Positions 13,418 through 24,511 of a stretch of DNA of 64,000 nucleotides are shown piece after piece (within the stretch, counting starts at the first letter, position 1; each line of letters begins with the position of its first letter). The position numbers and the translations under genes are program-made. A model generated the notes under the pieces. That model made no database searches. It was not told the DNA's origin and was given only the letters and a program-made list of their open reading frames with translations. Source of the stretch: Saccharina japonica (Eukaryota > Sar > Phaeophyceae > Laminariales > Laminariaceae); contig MEHQ01000728.1 in NCBI GenBank assembly GCA_008828725.1, positions 88,459 through 152,458 of the forward strand, read 5' to 3'.

Positions 13418-16400
13418 ATAGTAGTAGTATTACGGTGGACCATAGTTAATAGGACCAATTTTTTTTAGTGAAAATAGGTATATAAATATATCGGTTTTTG
13501 TGTGGACCGTAGGTCCTATTTACTATTATATAGTAGGTCCTATTTACTACGGTCCCCCGTAATAGTAGTAGTAGTAGTAGTAGTAGTAGGAGCAGTGGAT
13601 GTGCGGTACACAGTGACAACCAACATGCTGTGTCGTAGACGAGGAACTCCGGATATAACGTCGGGCACCCCAAAACCGGCGAATCAGGGCAAAACAGGTC
13701 ACGCGTGGTCGGGATCTACTTTTTCTCTTCGTGAGGTCTTGTTGTTCGCATTGCTTCGTTCGAGCTGAGGCACATCCGAGTTCCTCGTACACTCTACCAT
13801 TCCTCGTTTAATTATCCTCTCTTTGGACGCCTCCGCTATTCAACACAACTCGCCTTGAAGCGCCATTTCTTTCGTACACTTTCCGGAGCTGAAGCCCACG
13901 CAGCAAACAGCGTGGACGGTCCCCGACGGAAATCGATGTAGTATGTGTCGCGGATGCAGGGAACCCTCTCAAATCACAGAACCTATATACAGCAGGTGTA
14001 TATCGCTCTCTTTTGTGGTTTCAGGTTCTTGATGCCCTGCTTTTCGACTGCCTTATTCCTAGGATTTGGGCACATTTTACTGGAGTAGTGCTGGAGTCGT
14101 GCGTAGGCCGGTGCTATTTATGGATGTTGTACGAAGCTTAGCGGCTTGCTATACGTCTGGCCCTTTGTCTGTGTTGTCTCGTCTTCCATTTTCGCGCTCT
14201 ACCAAATAGTGGGTCTCGGAGGTGGAAACTATAACTACACTAGTGTCTTGAATTGGTTTGAATTACAGTTTTTGAATAGTACTACTACAGTACGTATCTT
14301 CTAACAATGTATTACTAATACCTAGGACTGGGCACTGGCGGACTCAGTCAGTGGCGATTATACTATCGTCAAAATCAATCAGTATACTGGATTGCAGCAG
14401 GATACTGTCTCTCCTCTCTCATCTCCCCTCCCGAAACGCATTTGGTGGGTTTAAGTACTATGCTATGGCGTGTTTCTTGAACGTACGTAAGATATTACCT
14501 TCTGGCGAATATACTGACCGGGTTAACCAGTAGGTTACTACTGCCAGTACATACTGTGCCAGTACCCAGCCCTACTAATACCATTTCACCACATTCATTG
14601 TTTCGTATCGTGTCCTGACCAAACTAACTGACTTAATCACACTCGTAACTCAAGTAATTATGTTATCAACTGCATCCACCCATACCCTACATATGATACT
14701 ACCGCTGTAGTCTGGGTTCACCATTTTCGGCTTCAATTGCACCTACAAAAATCACCTACAAAAATGCCCCAACTGAATCCGTTTCTGGTAAAATACTGAA
14801 GTACAGCCACAGGGCCGTCGGGACCGGGTGACCGATACGAGGGTGGGTGTAGCGAGGTACCAGTATACATTACTCGTAGACCCTCAGTGTGGTATGGTAT
14901 GAACGACTGTGTGTTCGTCCAGGAGGGACACACTTTGTACGATTAAAAAGTGTTCGGAACCGACAGTCGAGGCACCGTGGTAGGTATACAGCACCACCGC
15001 AATTCCAAATAAACGAGGACAGAGTTTGTGATGATCACAATTTGCTTGTTGTTTGCATTTGCCCGCCTCTGGTCTTCCCGTCGGCGACATTTAGAAACAA
15101 CCACATCATGATGAAACATCAATCGAAATTATGTTTGTCGTATCCTCAGGTTTATCAACGTGGCCTTCTTCATTATGCCTGGGGCCGCCCTCGTGTTCGA
15201 CATGCCGGAAACCTTATTCGGGCCTAACGAGGTGAGCCGCGGTCTATTCACCAGTCCCAACCTAAGGTAGCCTGTGATAGTCGGGTTCCGATATGAAGAG
15301 TTGACCAGGCAGTTGACTAAAGCGGGCAATGATTACTCTTGTGTTTGTTATTGTAACTCTATCGAACGGCTCGGTCGATGCTGCTATTAATACTACGGAG
15401 GCTACAGTTTTCCCCGTCCAGATAAAACTCATACATCCAGCATCCCAAGCACAATCTACGACGGTGGAAGCTTTGTTTTCTGTTTTGGTTGTACAGCAGT
15501 ATGTCGGTATTGCACGCCACAAAGCCGTGTCACTGGTGTGTGTCACGTTGAACCATCGCCCGAGATCGTCGTGCACTCTCGCGTGCTGCGGAAATCCCCC
15601 CCATATCGCCAGGAACGCGTGCAGGCTTACCGTCTCTTACCACCTACCGCCGTTCCGTTCTGTTGTCGTGTCGATTTAGAGGTCGTCTTTTGACTTCCCT
15701 CGGGGCTCGCTGCTCAAGATAAGCGAGGGAACCAGCCTTACGTTCAACGGGGACCTCACAATCCAGGAGGTCAGCAACGTAAACATCGTTGTTGAGAACT
15801 ACGGGGACCTAGAGTGAGTGTTTTCGGTAGGTCACTCCTCATGCCGCCGTCCGCCTTATCCCATGTCGAGACACAGTAGGGCAGGCGAACATTGTGAACG
15901 TTGGTAAGGATACAAGCTACTTATGAGCTGAGAAAACCCGCTGAAACTATTTATTTTCGGGGGGGGGTTCTGCGCACGTCGTGAGTCCACCCATACATAT
16001 CGTTGGCATATATACATGTGTACAGGTAGGCAGCGCTACCGTATAAGGCATCGTGTTTCAAGAGCGCTGCAAAGGGCGTGTCCATACATACCTAGGATCC
16101 GCCCATGTGCAGCGCAAGCCATCAACTCTCTGGGCTACTGTTTTCATCAGTCACGGTGTTGTGTGGGTAGATGGCAGACTTACAACACACACATCTCGCA
16201 GTGCGTCGGCGCGCATGCTACACCCGAGAAAAGGCTCCACGTGCCATAGCCGGTTGTTCAGCGCACCGCATGGATCTCTATTATACGGTATTCCGCGAAG
16301 GGACAAACTCAATGTGAATCTCTATACGGCCTGCGGGTCTGGTAATAACGGTGGCCTGTGACTATGATGACGGCGTTAACCGTTTCAACGAACAATGTGA

Positions 16401-19400
16401 CACCACTGTGAGATGACTTGCATGCGTATTCGTGCGGCAGGTTCAAGAAGACGATGCTCATCGAGAACAGCGAGAATGCGATCCCGGTAAACACTGGTTC
16501 CATAAGGTGAGAGTGGCACCAAACGGTCGTATATAAATTGTCAGGCGCCCAACCCTCAACGAGGCCGTGTATAGTATATGTTTGACGCCGTATGTTGTTT
16601 GAGCCGGTGTACAACGGGTGGATAGATGGTTGCAGTACCACTCGCCGCGCGGGCGGGAAACATTGCTCAAACGTATGCGGCGCTCTCTCTTGAGGTGGAC
16701 ACCACATCCGTGGTGCTCCTTCAAGAGGCGCATGACGATAGTTGCTCCGGCGGACACGACTGAACCAAGGTCCCCAACTGTAGGACGGCTCTCTCGATCT
16801 GATGTTGTAAACCGACAGCCCAAGGCTAAATGCTCAGCAGTGTTTTACTGCGTCGCGTTTGTTTCGAATCGTGACCAATTTGCCGAACGTGGTCTGCTCC
16901 TCTCCACCCCTTGCCTGTGATCGCGTCTGTGATTGGCCAGGTTCCGCGACGATGCGACGTTCAGAGGGAACGATGGTATTGGTATCGATAACTCCGACGG
17001 TGGGTTCGTCAGGTCAGTGTGCACATATTTTTTGTCATCCCGTCGTCTTCGGTTCGTAGTTGATGTTACTGAAACGGTACGGATGCCATCACGAAACGTT
17101 TTCCAGCATGGCCGCCCCTTGTTAGCAGGCCTAACGCCGGATGGTACCGAAAACTGTGCGACGGGTCCCGATTTTGTCAGGTTCTCTGAGACCGCGACGT
17201 TCGACAACAACGGGATCCAGTTGGAAGGCTTTGATGGCTGCAACATCCAGAATGACGCCACCTCCAAAATGAGGTGACGATAAACTTGTTTACCACACGG
17301 CGGAAATTTGAAAAATGGACGTTTCTAGTCATCTCCCTATATTCCTCGTGTATTCGAGGTTGAAGCCGTAACAGTCGTGCTTGTTTTTGCTAACTTGTAC
17401 GAGGTTTTAGTTATTACCTGGTCTGCAGGGGTTTGCTTTCAGCACTTCCACGTATTTCTAGAACGTGTGTGCTGCAGGTTACTCGATATACGAAGTGCTA
17501 GATGGCCCGAAAATGACCTGTAGAGTGCAAAGGGACAGGCACCGGTTTTCTCCTTTTCGCCCACATTACGTATAAGCTATACATCTACGTTGCACCCCTG
17601 CATCCTTTAGAGAGGAAAACTTCTACGTTTCGGAGAGAGAACAAAAACACACCCCCGAGAGTCTTCGGTTTTGTCAGATGTATCAGATTTACATCCTATC
17701 ACCGTTTTTGAGGTGCTCATGTGAGTATAACTTCGCCACCCAAGGATGCGCATTAAATTAATTTGTCACCTACATATCATAGCACATCACATGTCTAGGT
17801 GGTATGCCGTCCTCTCGTCAGTGCAACTACAGTGTGACCAATTCACCCGCAGCGACTTCATTGGGAAAACATATGTGTGAAACTCGCCGCCGCCTCGCTC
17901 TGCCGTAAGGGACGCCGTGCTCATCGCTCGGGTTAATGTGCTCGTTTTCTAATATGTTGAAGCCTTGCTTTCTGTTTCAAAATAACGTGGGACACTTTTC
18001 TACGGTGTGCAGCTTCCGAGGAGAAGCGACGTTTAGCAACACTAGGTGCAGGAATGCCGAGGGCACGCCGGTGTTCAACGCCGGAATCCTGAAGTGAGCC
18101 GTGTTCCTTGTTTCTGGTTGCCCGCCCCACGAGTCGAGTATGTGAAGGGCAACGCTGTTCGGGTTGTCTGCGGTAGACTATTCCATCCAACAACGGCGGT
18201 GTAGTGATCGATCGACCATTCAGCTGACACCCCTATTGGGTGCGATACATCGTATCCGTACTGTTTAGTGAGTTTCAGCATCGAATCCTCGGAAAGAGAG
18301 ATACGAGCGTATACTATGGGTTCAGTAAATGCAAGCGGCACCTCACTCCCGGCCTTATTGCATAGGTATACATTTCCTGTTGCAGCAGCTGAGTACAATC
18401 TTGGGTCTTCGAAAGTCTGTGAGATATGGTGCATTCGCTTATAGATAAGATGGGCGTAGCAACTCGCCCCTTCATTAGGTTCGTCTCACGTGCAGTCCCA
18501 CTCCACGGCCTGACACCGAGCCCCTGTAACTCTGCTGTGTCAAACCCGCAGCTTTTACGGGAAGGCGAGGTTCAATGACAACAATGGCCGGGGCAACGGC
18601 GGCGCTGTTCTGAACCGACTGGGATCACTAACGCGAGTGCATCGCGTTTCAATGGACGCGAATCTTGTGCTTTTGTTTTGAGACACGGCTCGCATGTAGT
18701 TCTCTCGTGCGTAGCGGATGGTTTTCCTTGGGTCTTCGCTGACTATAGCTGCGTCTCAATGGTAGGTAGTGTTGCCGTCGCCCACGGATGCGGGATGGCG
18801 TGGCGGCAGCTTGAATTGGACGAAAAATGCACGGGGCACTGCGCAACAGAGCACTGCTGGTAACGGCAGTGCTTGTCTTATGTCAATATCACGTGGGGGC
18901 CTTCTTTCTCGGCAAGATATTCATGACACGCAAGAAATCGGTGCCATCCGCCATCCATCCGGAGAATGCATTGTACGCTGTCCTCTACACGCAAGAATGT
19001 ACGCACAAGGTGCCGGACTCCGCCTCACAAGAGGTTCATGGTAGGATACAGCGCTCCCCCTTGTTGCGACTCGCCGAACACCTCACGGTGCTTCGCGTCT
19101 GATCGAAGCAACGTCTGCCTCGTCGGTGAAAACTTGGCGTGCTCCGTCTCGGCAATGTGACGATGCGATGATGTACCTATGATTTCAAGACATCGGGGGA
19201 AAACATACTCCGCGCTGATTCGTATCATATATCTCCGCACATTCGTTTACCTTGCTCTTTGCGCGGAACGCACCAAATTGCTGTGTGTGTGTTTTGTGGC
19301 TCCAGCTTCCGAAGCGCTGTCCAGTTCAACAACAATGTTTGCGGAGACTTCGGTGGTGGTCTCGCTGTCGAGGGTGGAGACGTCACGTGAGTGCTGTGAA

Positions 19401-22400
19401 TGTGAATTTTGAGAGCGATGAAAAATTGGAAGTACAGGTGGTATTTTTAAATAACGATATTTCCCATGTATATATGGACAAAGATCGTCGATTGCAGGTG
19501 GGACTTTTATGTTGACCGCTCGCCGCTAATGGGGTGGAGCAAGTGGAACACTTCATTCACTGTCGAAGACCACGTCAATTCATCAACCGCTGTGACGTTT
19601 TAACACTTGTGTAGCTCTATAGACGCATGCTACGATAGAGGTGCACCATGTTTTTTCCCGAGCTCCTCACTTAAGGAGCGTCATACCTCACCGAAAAAAA
19701 GATTTTGGAGGAAAATAAAAGTGCTGCCGGATGAGAAATATCACGACCGAAGTATATTCTGAAACTTTATTCGTCACAAAAACGAAAGTCCGACGAATTT
19801 GGGTTAAGGAGCCCTATCGTTCAGAAACCGATTCAGCCAAAAAAAGGTATACCTTCCTCTATCGTAGCACGCGTCTATATGTGGTTTCACCGCAGTACTG
19901 GGGGTAGTGTAAATATCGGAGCCGTGCGAATTTAAGTTCACTCGGTGAAATCCGCAAAAGTACGTATACTCGCCCGCTATCGCCGCTTTTTTCGAGAAGA
20001 AGAAGAAGGCGGTTAGCTTCGCACAAAACAAGCTATCAGTAGCCGCAAGCGAGGAGTACGTGTAGAAGACGGTAGCGTGTTGGCTCCTCTGTTCGAAGCG
20101 CCGAATTTAGGCGCGGGTACACGAATTTCGCCCTAGTCATCAACTTTTTACGGAGTTCCGCAGGCTTTCGCAGGCTTTCGCAAGTACATGACCAAATTAC
20201 CCGAGGCCGACGAATCGACTGCCGTTTTTGTCGTGTTTCTCCGGCGTGACAGGTTCCGGAAGGGGGTGAAGTTCAGCGGAAACATTGGCGAATCTGGCGG
20301 CGCTTTCGCTGTCCTAGTCCGCAGGGATTACAACACGTGAGTTCTTCAGTTCGGCATTACATTGTTTTCAAGGCGGGTCAAGTGAAAATCAGTAGACAAC
20401 ATATATATATATATATATGTTGCGTATCAGAGTCCACACGCAAGTGATGTTCGTGTGGAAGCTTTTACGAGCGAACTGTAAGTTGGTCAAATTGCGGGGT
20501 CGACGAACAGCTGTTCCGCAAACGAATTTGAAGCATTTTGATTGGCGGCTTGGATGAAGCCAGACGTTGCAGCGAGCAAGTTGCTCACAGATCACAGGGC
20601 TTGCACCCCCCCCCTGAGGTTTACGCTTGTCCCCTCCCCCCCGCACCTCAGCTCTAGTCAACTCATAATGATATTATGTATCTGGGCCAAAAATGCGCCA
20701 CTAACACACGTATCACCATTAGTGCGGTTGAAGCGAGCCTGTCTGACGACAGCTCCGCGCTACCTTCTAAAGACTGTCCTTCGTCATCGTTCCGATCCCA
20801 GTGGGGATCATACGACGTGAGGGCAGTCATCTTCAGTCGATCTGAATTCCAACAGATTACGGGTCCCGTTGCTCACTAGCGCTCCACAACTGCACGAACA
20901 GCGGAACTTCGTCAAGAGCCCCTCCCTGCACGCCTACGAAGAGCGGACAACATTTGTGTCTGCCGCTGAATTGGTCGACCAGTACCTCGCGTACTCTGAA
21001 ATAGACGCCAGCCACATTTCGCGGAGCCATCAAGCACATGCTTTGCAACGCTCAGCAAATCGAGGGAGCCTCTGTATTGTTGATCGAGATAAAAAGACCA
21101 GGACGAACGCCACGGGACGACGTATAGTCGAGAATTCCCCCATGACCCGTGACAAACACCGCTGACTAACATAAGGGATTCGCACGTATCGTATGGTGCA
21201 AGGCAGCCCACTGTGACAGACACCGGAGACTGGCGTACGGGATACGGAATTCGTGCGTGAGACTGATTTCACGCAGAGTGTTGATCGTATCAACGAATAA
21301 ATATTCGTCCTTTGCCACTTGTTTTTGGCGAGACGAAAGCTTCGAAGGGTGCTAGTCTGCTCTAAGTATGAAGGTTGAGATCGCCAGCTGTGCGTAATGT
21401 CCGTTCGGGAGAAGTGTCCGCGAGGAATCGGACGTCTACTGCTGTGCTACTGTAGAAGCTTCATGCCCATCACCACTGTCACAAGCGAGACAAACCTCGA
21501 AGAGTACGAGACCACGAGTTTTAGTTAGAGCTTGGTACGGCAATACACTCAACTACTGTATTTCGGGTAAGACATTTCTCGCTCATCATCGCTGCTACTG
21601 CTGAACGTTGAGGTTACCGTCTGCGCGTAGCATCGGTGCCAGGGACGTGGTCCCGGCTGATCGAACGCCTACAGCTGTAGCCAGAAATCCTACACGTCAT
21701 CACTACGGCTGCCACAGGCAAGAAAGCCTCGAAGCACTCAAGTCTGCGGTTTGGACTTCCAGCTACGCGCGACATCACGTGTTATACTGCAAGTTATCTG
21801 GAGGATGACACGGTCCTCTGTCCGTAATATCCGTGTCGGAGACGTCTTATCGCTTGGTCGGACGCGTCCTGCTGTAGTTGAAAACGTGACGCTCGTCACT
21901 GCTGTTGCTGCCGTAAACACGAAAAACCTCTCTGCCGATTTGAATTCGAGCTACGTACGGCGTCGCGTCCAACTGCTGTGCTGCGAGTTAATAATCCCAT
22001 ATTAATCACCGCTTTGAGTACTGACGAACGTTGAGACGGCCGTCTGTGCGTAATATCCGTGCCGGAGACGTGTCCGGCTGATCGGACGCCTACTGCTGTA
22101 GCTGGAAACTTGACGTCCGTCACTAGCCTCTAAAAACAATAATTAGTTGTCGCTCTGAGACCAGATCTCGATAGATGGCTGCAGGATAGTCATCATCAGG
22201 TCATCTCAATTCCAACAATGCATGCTAATATGCTGAAGTTGTCTGCTTGACGATAAAGTTTCCCACTTTGTTTTGTGCTCCCTCGTGCATTCGACTACGC
22301 ATGGTTTACGAAACAACACTTTCTGCCAATACCTTTCTGCCAAACAAGGGCACAGTATTCTGATCATTAACCTGTGACATGCGTGGCCTCCCCCATGACC

Positions 22401-23012
22401 GCGCCTTCCTTATCTTGCGCAGCGGCGAGGTAGTCGATTCTGGCTTCGGCTCACTTACCTTCGAAAAGCCATCCGAAGTGAGCTTCGAAGACAACACCGC
22501 CGTAGGGGTAAGTTGGGGGTCCGTACGTTGTTGTACGATGGGGTTGCTCGTGTCGCTTGTATTTTTGGCATGTTACAGAAGCCCGTTTTTTTTTGCCGGT
22601 TAGGCATCGTCAATGTGTTAGGCATCGTCAATGCGCACCCACCCGAGGCTGAACCATTCAATGCTCGTCAATGGCTTCACGAATGCATTATATACACGTG
22701 TGTAATATCTGGTACGTACTATAGTATGATATGTTACCTGGTGCATACGAGCTTCTTGAGAGTGCGGAAGAAGAGCGTTTTGGCGGTCTCGTTCGCTTGC
22801 GTTGCGTCCACACGAGTTGACAACTCAGACTCACATGATGACCGTTACGCCAACAAAATGGCACTTACCATAAAACACTCGTCGGTCTGTCATAACGCCT
22901 GTCGTTGGTTCCCGTGCAGACCGACAACAACTGCACCGTGGCCGAAGTTGAGGAGGGAACCACGCTGACTGGCTTCCCCAATGATGACGTGTGCGTCGCA
23001 GCTACTACGTGA
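9536..23012 (+). CDS. Secreted beta-helix (chlamydial Pmp-type repeat) protein, 13 exons
   Basis: Exons: 9,536-9,594; 11,803-11,988; 15,150-15,231; 15,680-15,813; 16,441-16,506; 16,941-17,012; 17,181-17,273; 18,013-18,093; 18,552-18,632; 19,306-19,386; 20,253-20,336; 22,423-22,507; 22,920-23,012. Joined they give 398 codons plus a TGA, with every junction in phase. Residues 1-20 (MVNSWGMGSVLALGALSTA) look like a signal peptide. Residues about 154-368 contain repeated coils of about 27 residues with an F-x3-A-x-F-x-x-N pattern, and a GGA turn in three of them (for example FRKGVKFSGNIGESGGAF). This is the pattern of the Chlam_PMP repeat and pectin-lyase-like right-handed beta-helices. The C-terminus is a short Cys-containing tail with no membrane anchor. 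An extracellular binding or structural role is inferred; no catalytic residues are evident. All introns have AG acceptors and GT donors except one GC donor. The gene body is about 91% intron and hosts several transposons. An alternative 3' end using a later exon near 23,210 cannot be excluded. Confidence 0.85.
10640..10860 (-). repeat. Dispersed repeat R3, copy 1 (with telomere-like segment)
   Basis: In intron 1 of the beta-helix gene. Read on the - strand it matches 56,270-56,470: a TTAGGG/TTCGGG-like stretch near CAGTGCTG, then two to three subunits of about 60 bp. Each subunit contains GATGCTGTGCTTGGTAAGACTC or a variant and a GGTTGA block. The class of repeat is unknown. Confidence 0.7.
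11149..11285 (+). repeat. Segment shared by introns of two genes, copy 1
   Basis: This part of intron 1 of the beta-helix gene contains ATGAGGACATACAAAACCCG, then CGCGATCGAAGTATCAC and CGAAATCCTCGAT. The same order occurs at 61,605-61,720, inside an intron of the aminotransferase gene. It is probably a mobile or duplicated non-coding segment. The short open frame in copy 2 is not preserved here. Confidence 0.7.
11380..11494. mobile_element. TA-target MITE with TTACGG ends, copy 1
   Basis: Left end TTACGGGGGACC, right end read in reverse TTACGGAGGGCC, with AAATAGGACC repeated in inverted form further inside. It is flanked on the right by TA and on the left by TA one base away. It sits in intron 1 of the beta-helix gene. 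Other copies are at 13,430-13,562 and 58,123-58,245. Short size, TA target and absence of coding sequence fit a non-autonomous Tc1/mariner-like element. Confidence 0.75.
12126..12156 (+). repeat. (CAG)n microsatellite
   Basis: About ten AGC/CAG units in intron 2 of the beta-helix gene. Polyglutamine and polyalanine frames across it are not coding. Confidence 0.9.
12647..12738 (+). repeat. Small dispersed repeat R4, copy 1
   Basis: About 92 bp, similar to 61,137-61,228. Both contain GGTGATG, CTCCCC plus TTTTTCAACTTGCGA, a run related to TCTCAAGCCA, and end near GAAGGGGAATCTTG. The ends are weakly inverted (CTCCCCTT against AAGGGGA), so a tiny inverted-repeat element is possible. Copy 1 lies in intron 2 of the beta-helix gene, copy 2 in an intron of the aminotransferase gene. 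Confidence 0.6.
13281..13429 (+). repeat. (GTA)n microsatellite in intron 2
   Basis: About 45 GTA/AGT units with some GGT variants. Its right edge is the insertion site of the MITE at 13,430. After the MITE the array resumes at 13,563-13,588, so the element landed inside a pre-existing array. Confidence 0.9.
13430..13562. mobile_element. TA-target MITE with TTACGG ends, copy 2
   Basis: The best-preserved copy. Left end TTACGGTGGACCATAG, right end in reverse TTACGGGGGACCGTAG, both followed by TTAATAGGACC or TAAATAGGACC. It is flanked on both sides by TA within a GTA microsatellite. Total 133 bp, no coding capacity. The element begins TT and ends AA, which matters for the scar hypothesis in the findings. 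Confidence 0.85.
13589..15149. other. Remainder of intron 2, nothing recognised
   Basis: No repeats with copies elsewhere in the window and no exon-like open frames that fit the phase of the flanking exons. The acceptor at 15,148-15,149 follows a moderate pyrimidine tract. Confidence 0.4.
18633..18638 (+). other. Non-canonical GC splice donor (GCGAGT)
   Basis: Exon 9 of the beta-helix gene ends at 18,632. The following hexamer is GCGAGT where sister donors read GTGAGT. The phase (two bases of a codon, completed by C at 19,306 to give Thr) is kept, so a GC-AG intron is the simplest reading. A sequence error or a mutated donor is the alternative. Confidence 0.65.
19618..19879. mobile_element. 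MITE with GACGC ends, copy 1
   Basis: In intron 10 of the beta-helix gene. Inverted ends TATAGACGCATGCTACGATA and, in reverse, TATAGACGCGTGCTACGATA. The interior matches the elements at 41,474-41,732 and 41,811-42,067 in inverted orientation, including AACCCAAATTCGTCGGACTT on one strand. About 260 bp, no transposase. The target is AT-rich (TATA here), so superfamily is open. Confidence 0.8.
21390..22125 (+). repeat. Intronic tandem repeat, ~4 units of ~200-220 bp
   Basis: Diverged units in intron 11 of the beta-helix gene start near 21,395, 21,620, 21,815 and 22,043. Each has GTAATATCCGTGCCGGAGAC or a variant, then a GGACGCCTACTGCTGTAG block, then CACGTC(A)TCACT. Identity between units is modest, so the expansion is not recent. 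Confidence 0.65.
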
Positions 23013-24099
23013 TGTGTCGTCGGCAACACTTTAGGCGGGGTATGTTAGGGAAACACATGGTGCATGTTCGAGTTTCGTGCCCGCAACTTCTTGTGGGCTG
23101 TTTGGTCAAACCATGTCGGCAGGGCCGTGGTGGCCGTCGTCTGCGTCGAAATAGGCGGCGGTTAGAGGCGCCCGGCGTGTGTTCTACGTGGGACACTGTG
23201 TGCAGCCGACACTTTCACTGTCGAAGGCGGTATTGGCATCATGAACGATGTTACTCATTTGCTGTTGGCCGCATGTATTTATTGACAGTGGAGGATATGT
23301 GTGTTATGGGTGGTGTCGTAATAGATACACTCCGGGAAGGCCTAAACCACCACTCACTTCGTTGGAAATGTGATTATCGAGGCTCTTGTCTTTGTGACAA
23401 GAAATGCAGAGGTGGCATCTACAGTAGTGACTGTGGAGAACGCTTGTGATGGTAGAGAAAAAGAGAATGGAAGAAAAGGCGCTTATGTGTGGCCACAATG
23501 CGGAAACGACGAAGACTGATCAAGATGAGCGTGCTCATCGCCCTATCGCCTCGGAAAAATGCACACGCTCCCCATGTACGGGTAGATGCACTCTACGGGC
23601 TGTTGTACTGTCCGTCTGTTCCAATATTCTTTATGGCGGTAAGATACCGTAGCTTCCCTGCAATCTTGTCGATATCCAGACAGATATTAATTGATTGTTC
23701 CTACGTAAGAGTTTACGAGTAGGTTCTATCCATCGAGTCGGAAACAACCAATACAACGGTAAATGTTTAGGGCAAACTCCTGTGTTATAAAGCACTACCA
23801 GGTACACGTTTTAAGCTACTCGTACAGTAGTTTCGTATCCCCCGTTTGTTCATTTTTTCGAGCCGCTTTGGTGCACACTGAGCACGCGTGACTCACAACG
23901 ACGAAATTGGAAGAATCGGCGGGACGTTAGCTTCAATGGTGCGGCCAAAAGAAAGGGTGGTTGACACAGAGACAAGCCGTTTGCGCCCAAGACCCCCCTT
24001 CCTGCGTGCCGTGTGGGCCGGACGAGACTATTTATCTGAAAATCGGTGTTTTAATGTTTTGATCAAAATATGCATGCCCTTGCGACGGGTACCTCGTCG
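23013..24099. other. Downstream of the beta-helix gene, no gene recognised
   Basis: It should hold the 3' UTR and terminator. A possible extra exon after an AG at 23,207-23,208 reads DTFTVEGGIGI, which resembles a beta-helix strand but cannot be tied to the upstream exon with certainty. A TACCAGGTA word lies at about 23,798. Confidence 0.35.
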
Positions 24100-24511
24100 C
24101 GTATCATAACGTAAAATCACACAGCACACAGCAGCACGTCATGCGGCGATAGATAGATCTTCGACCTCGACATATAATCGATCCATACTCAACCAGCTTG
24201 GTGTCGGGCAAGGCCAGTGAATGTGTATGACGACCTTGAAGGTGTGCTTGATGTGGCACCGTCTCTCGGGGGTCGAGAGCTTACTCGCGGCGAGAGGTTG
24301 CTCGTGTTGATTTGTTCATGAAAGGAAGTATCCCCTTGTGCCGAATGAGTATCTCGTTGTGTATCATAACTACCTGTAACGTAAAAACACACAGCACACG
24401 GCATCACACACGACGATAGACATTCAAACTGGATATGGAATCAACCCACGGTCAACCCGCTTCGAGTCTGGTAGAGCCAGTGAATGCAGGTGACGGCCTT
24501 GAAGATATCAC
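24100..24511 (+). repeat. Direct duplication, ~265-bp spacing
   Basis: Segments 24,100-24,240 and 24,363-24,500 share GTATCATAAC, ACACAGCACAC(A/G)GCA, CGATAGA and CCAGTGAATG in order. They are diverged. The function is unknown. Confidence 0.55.
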
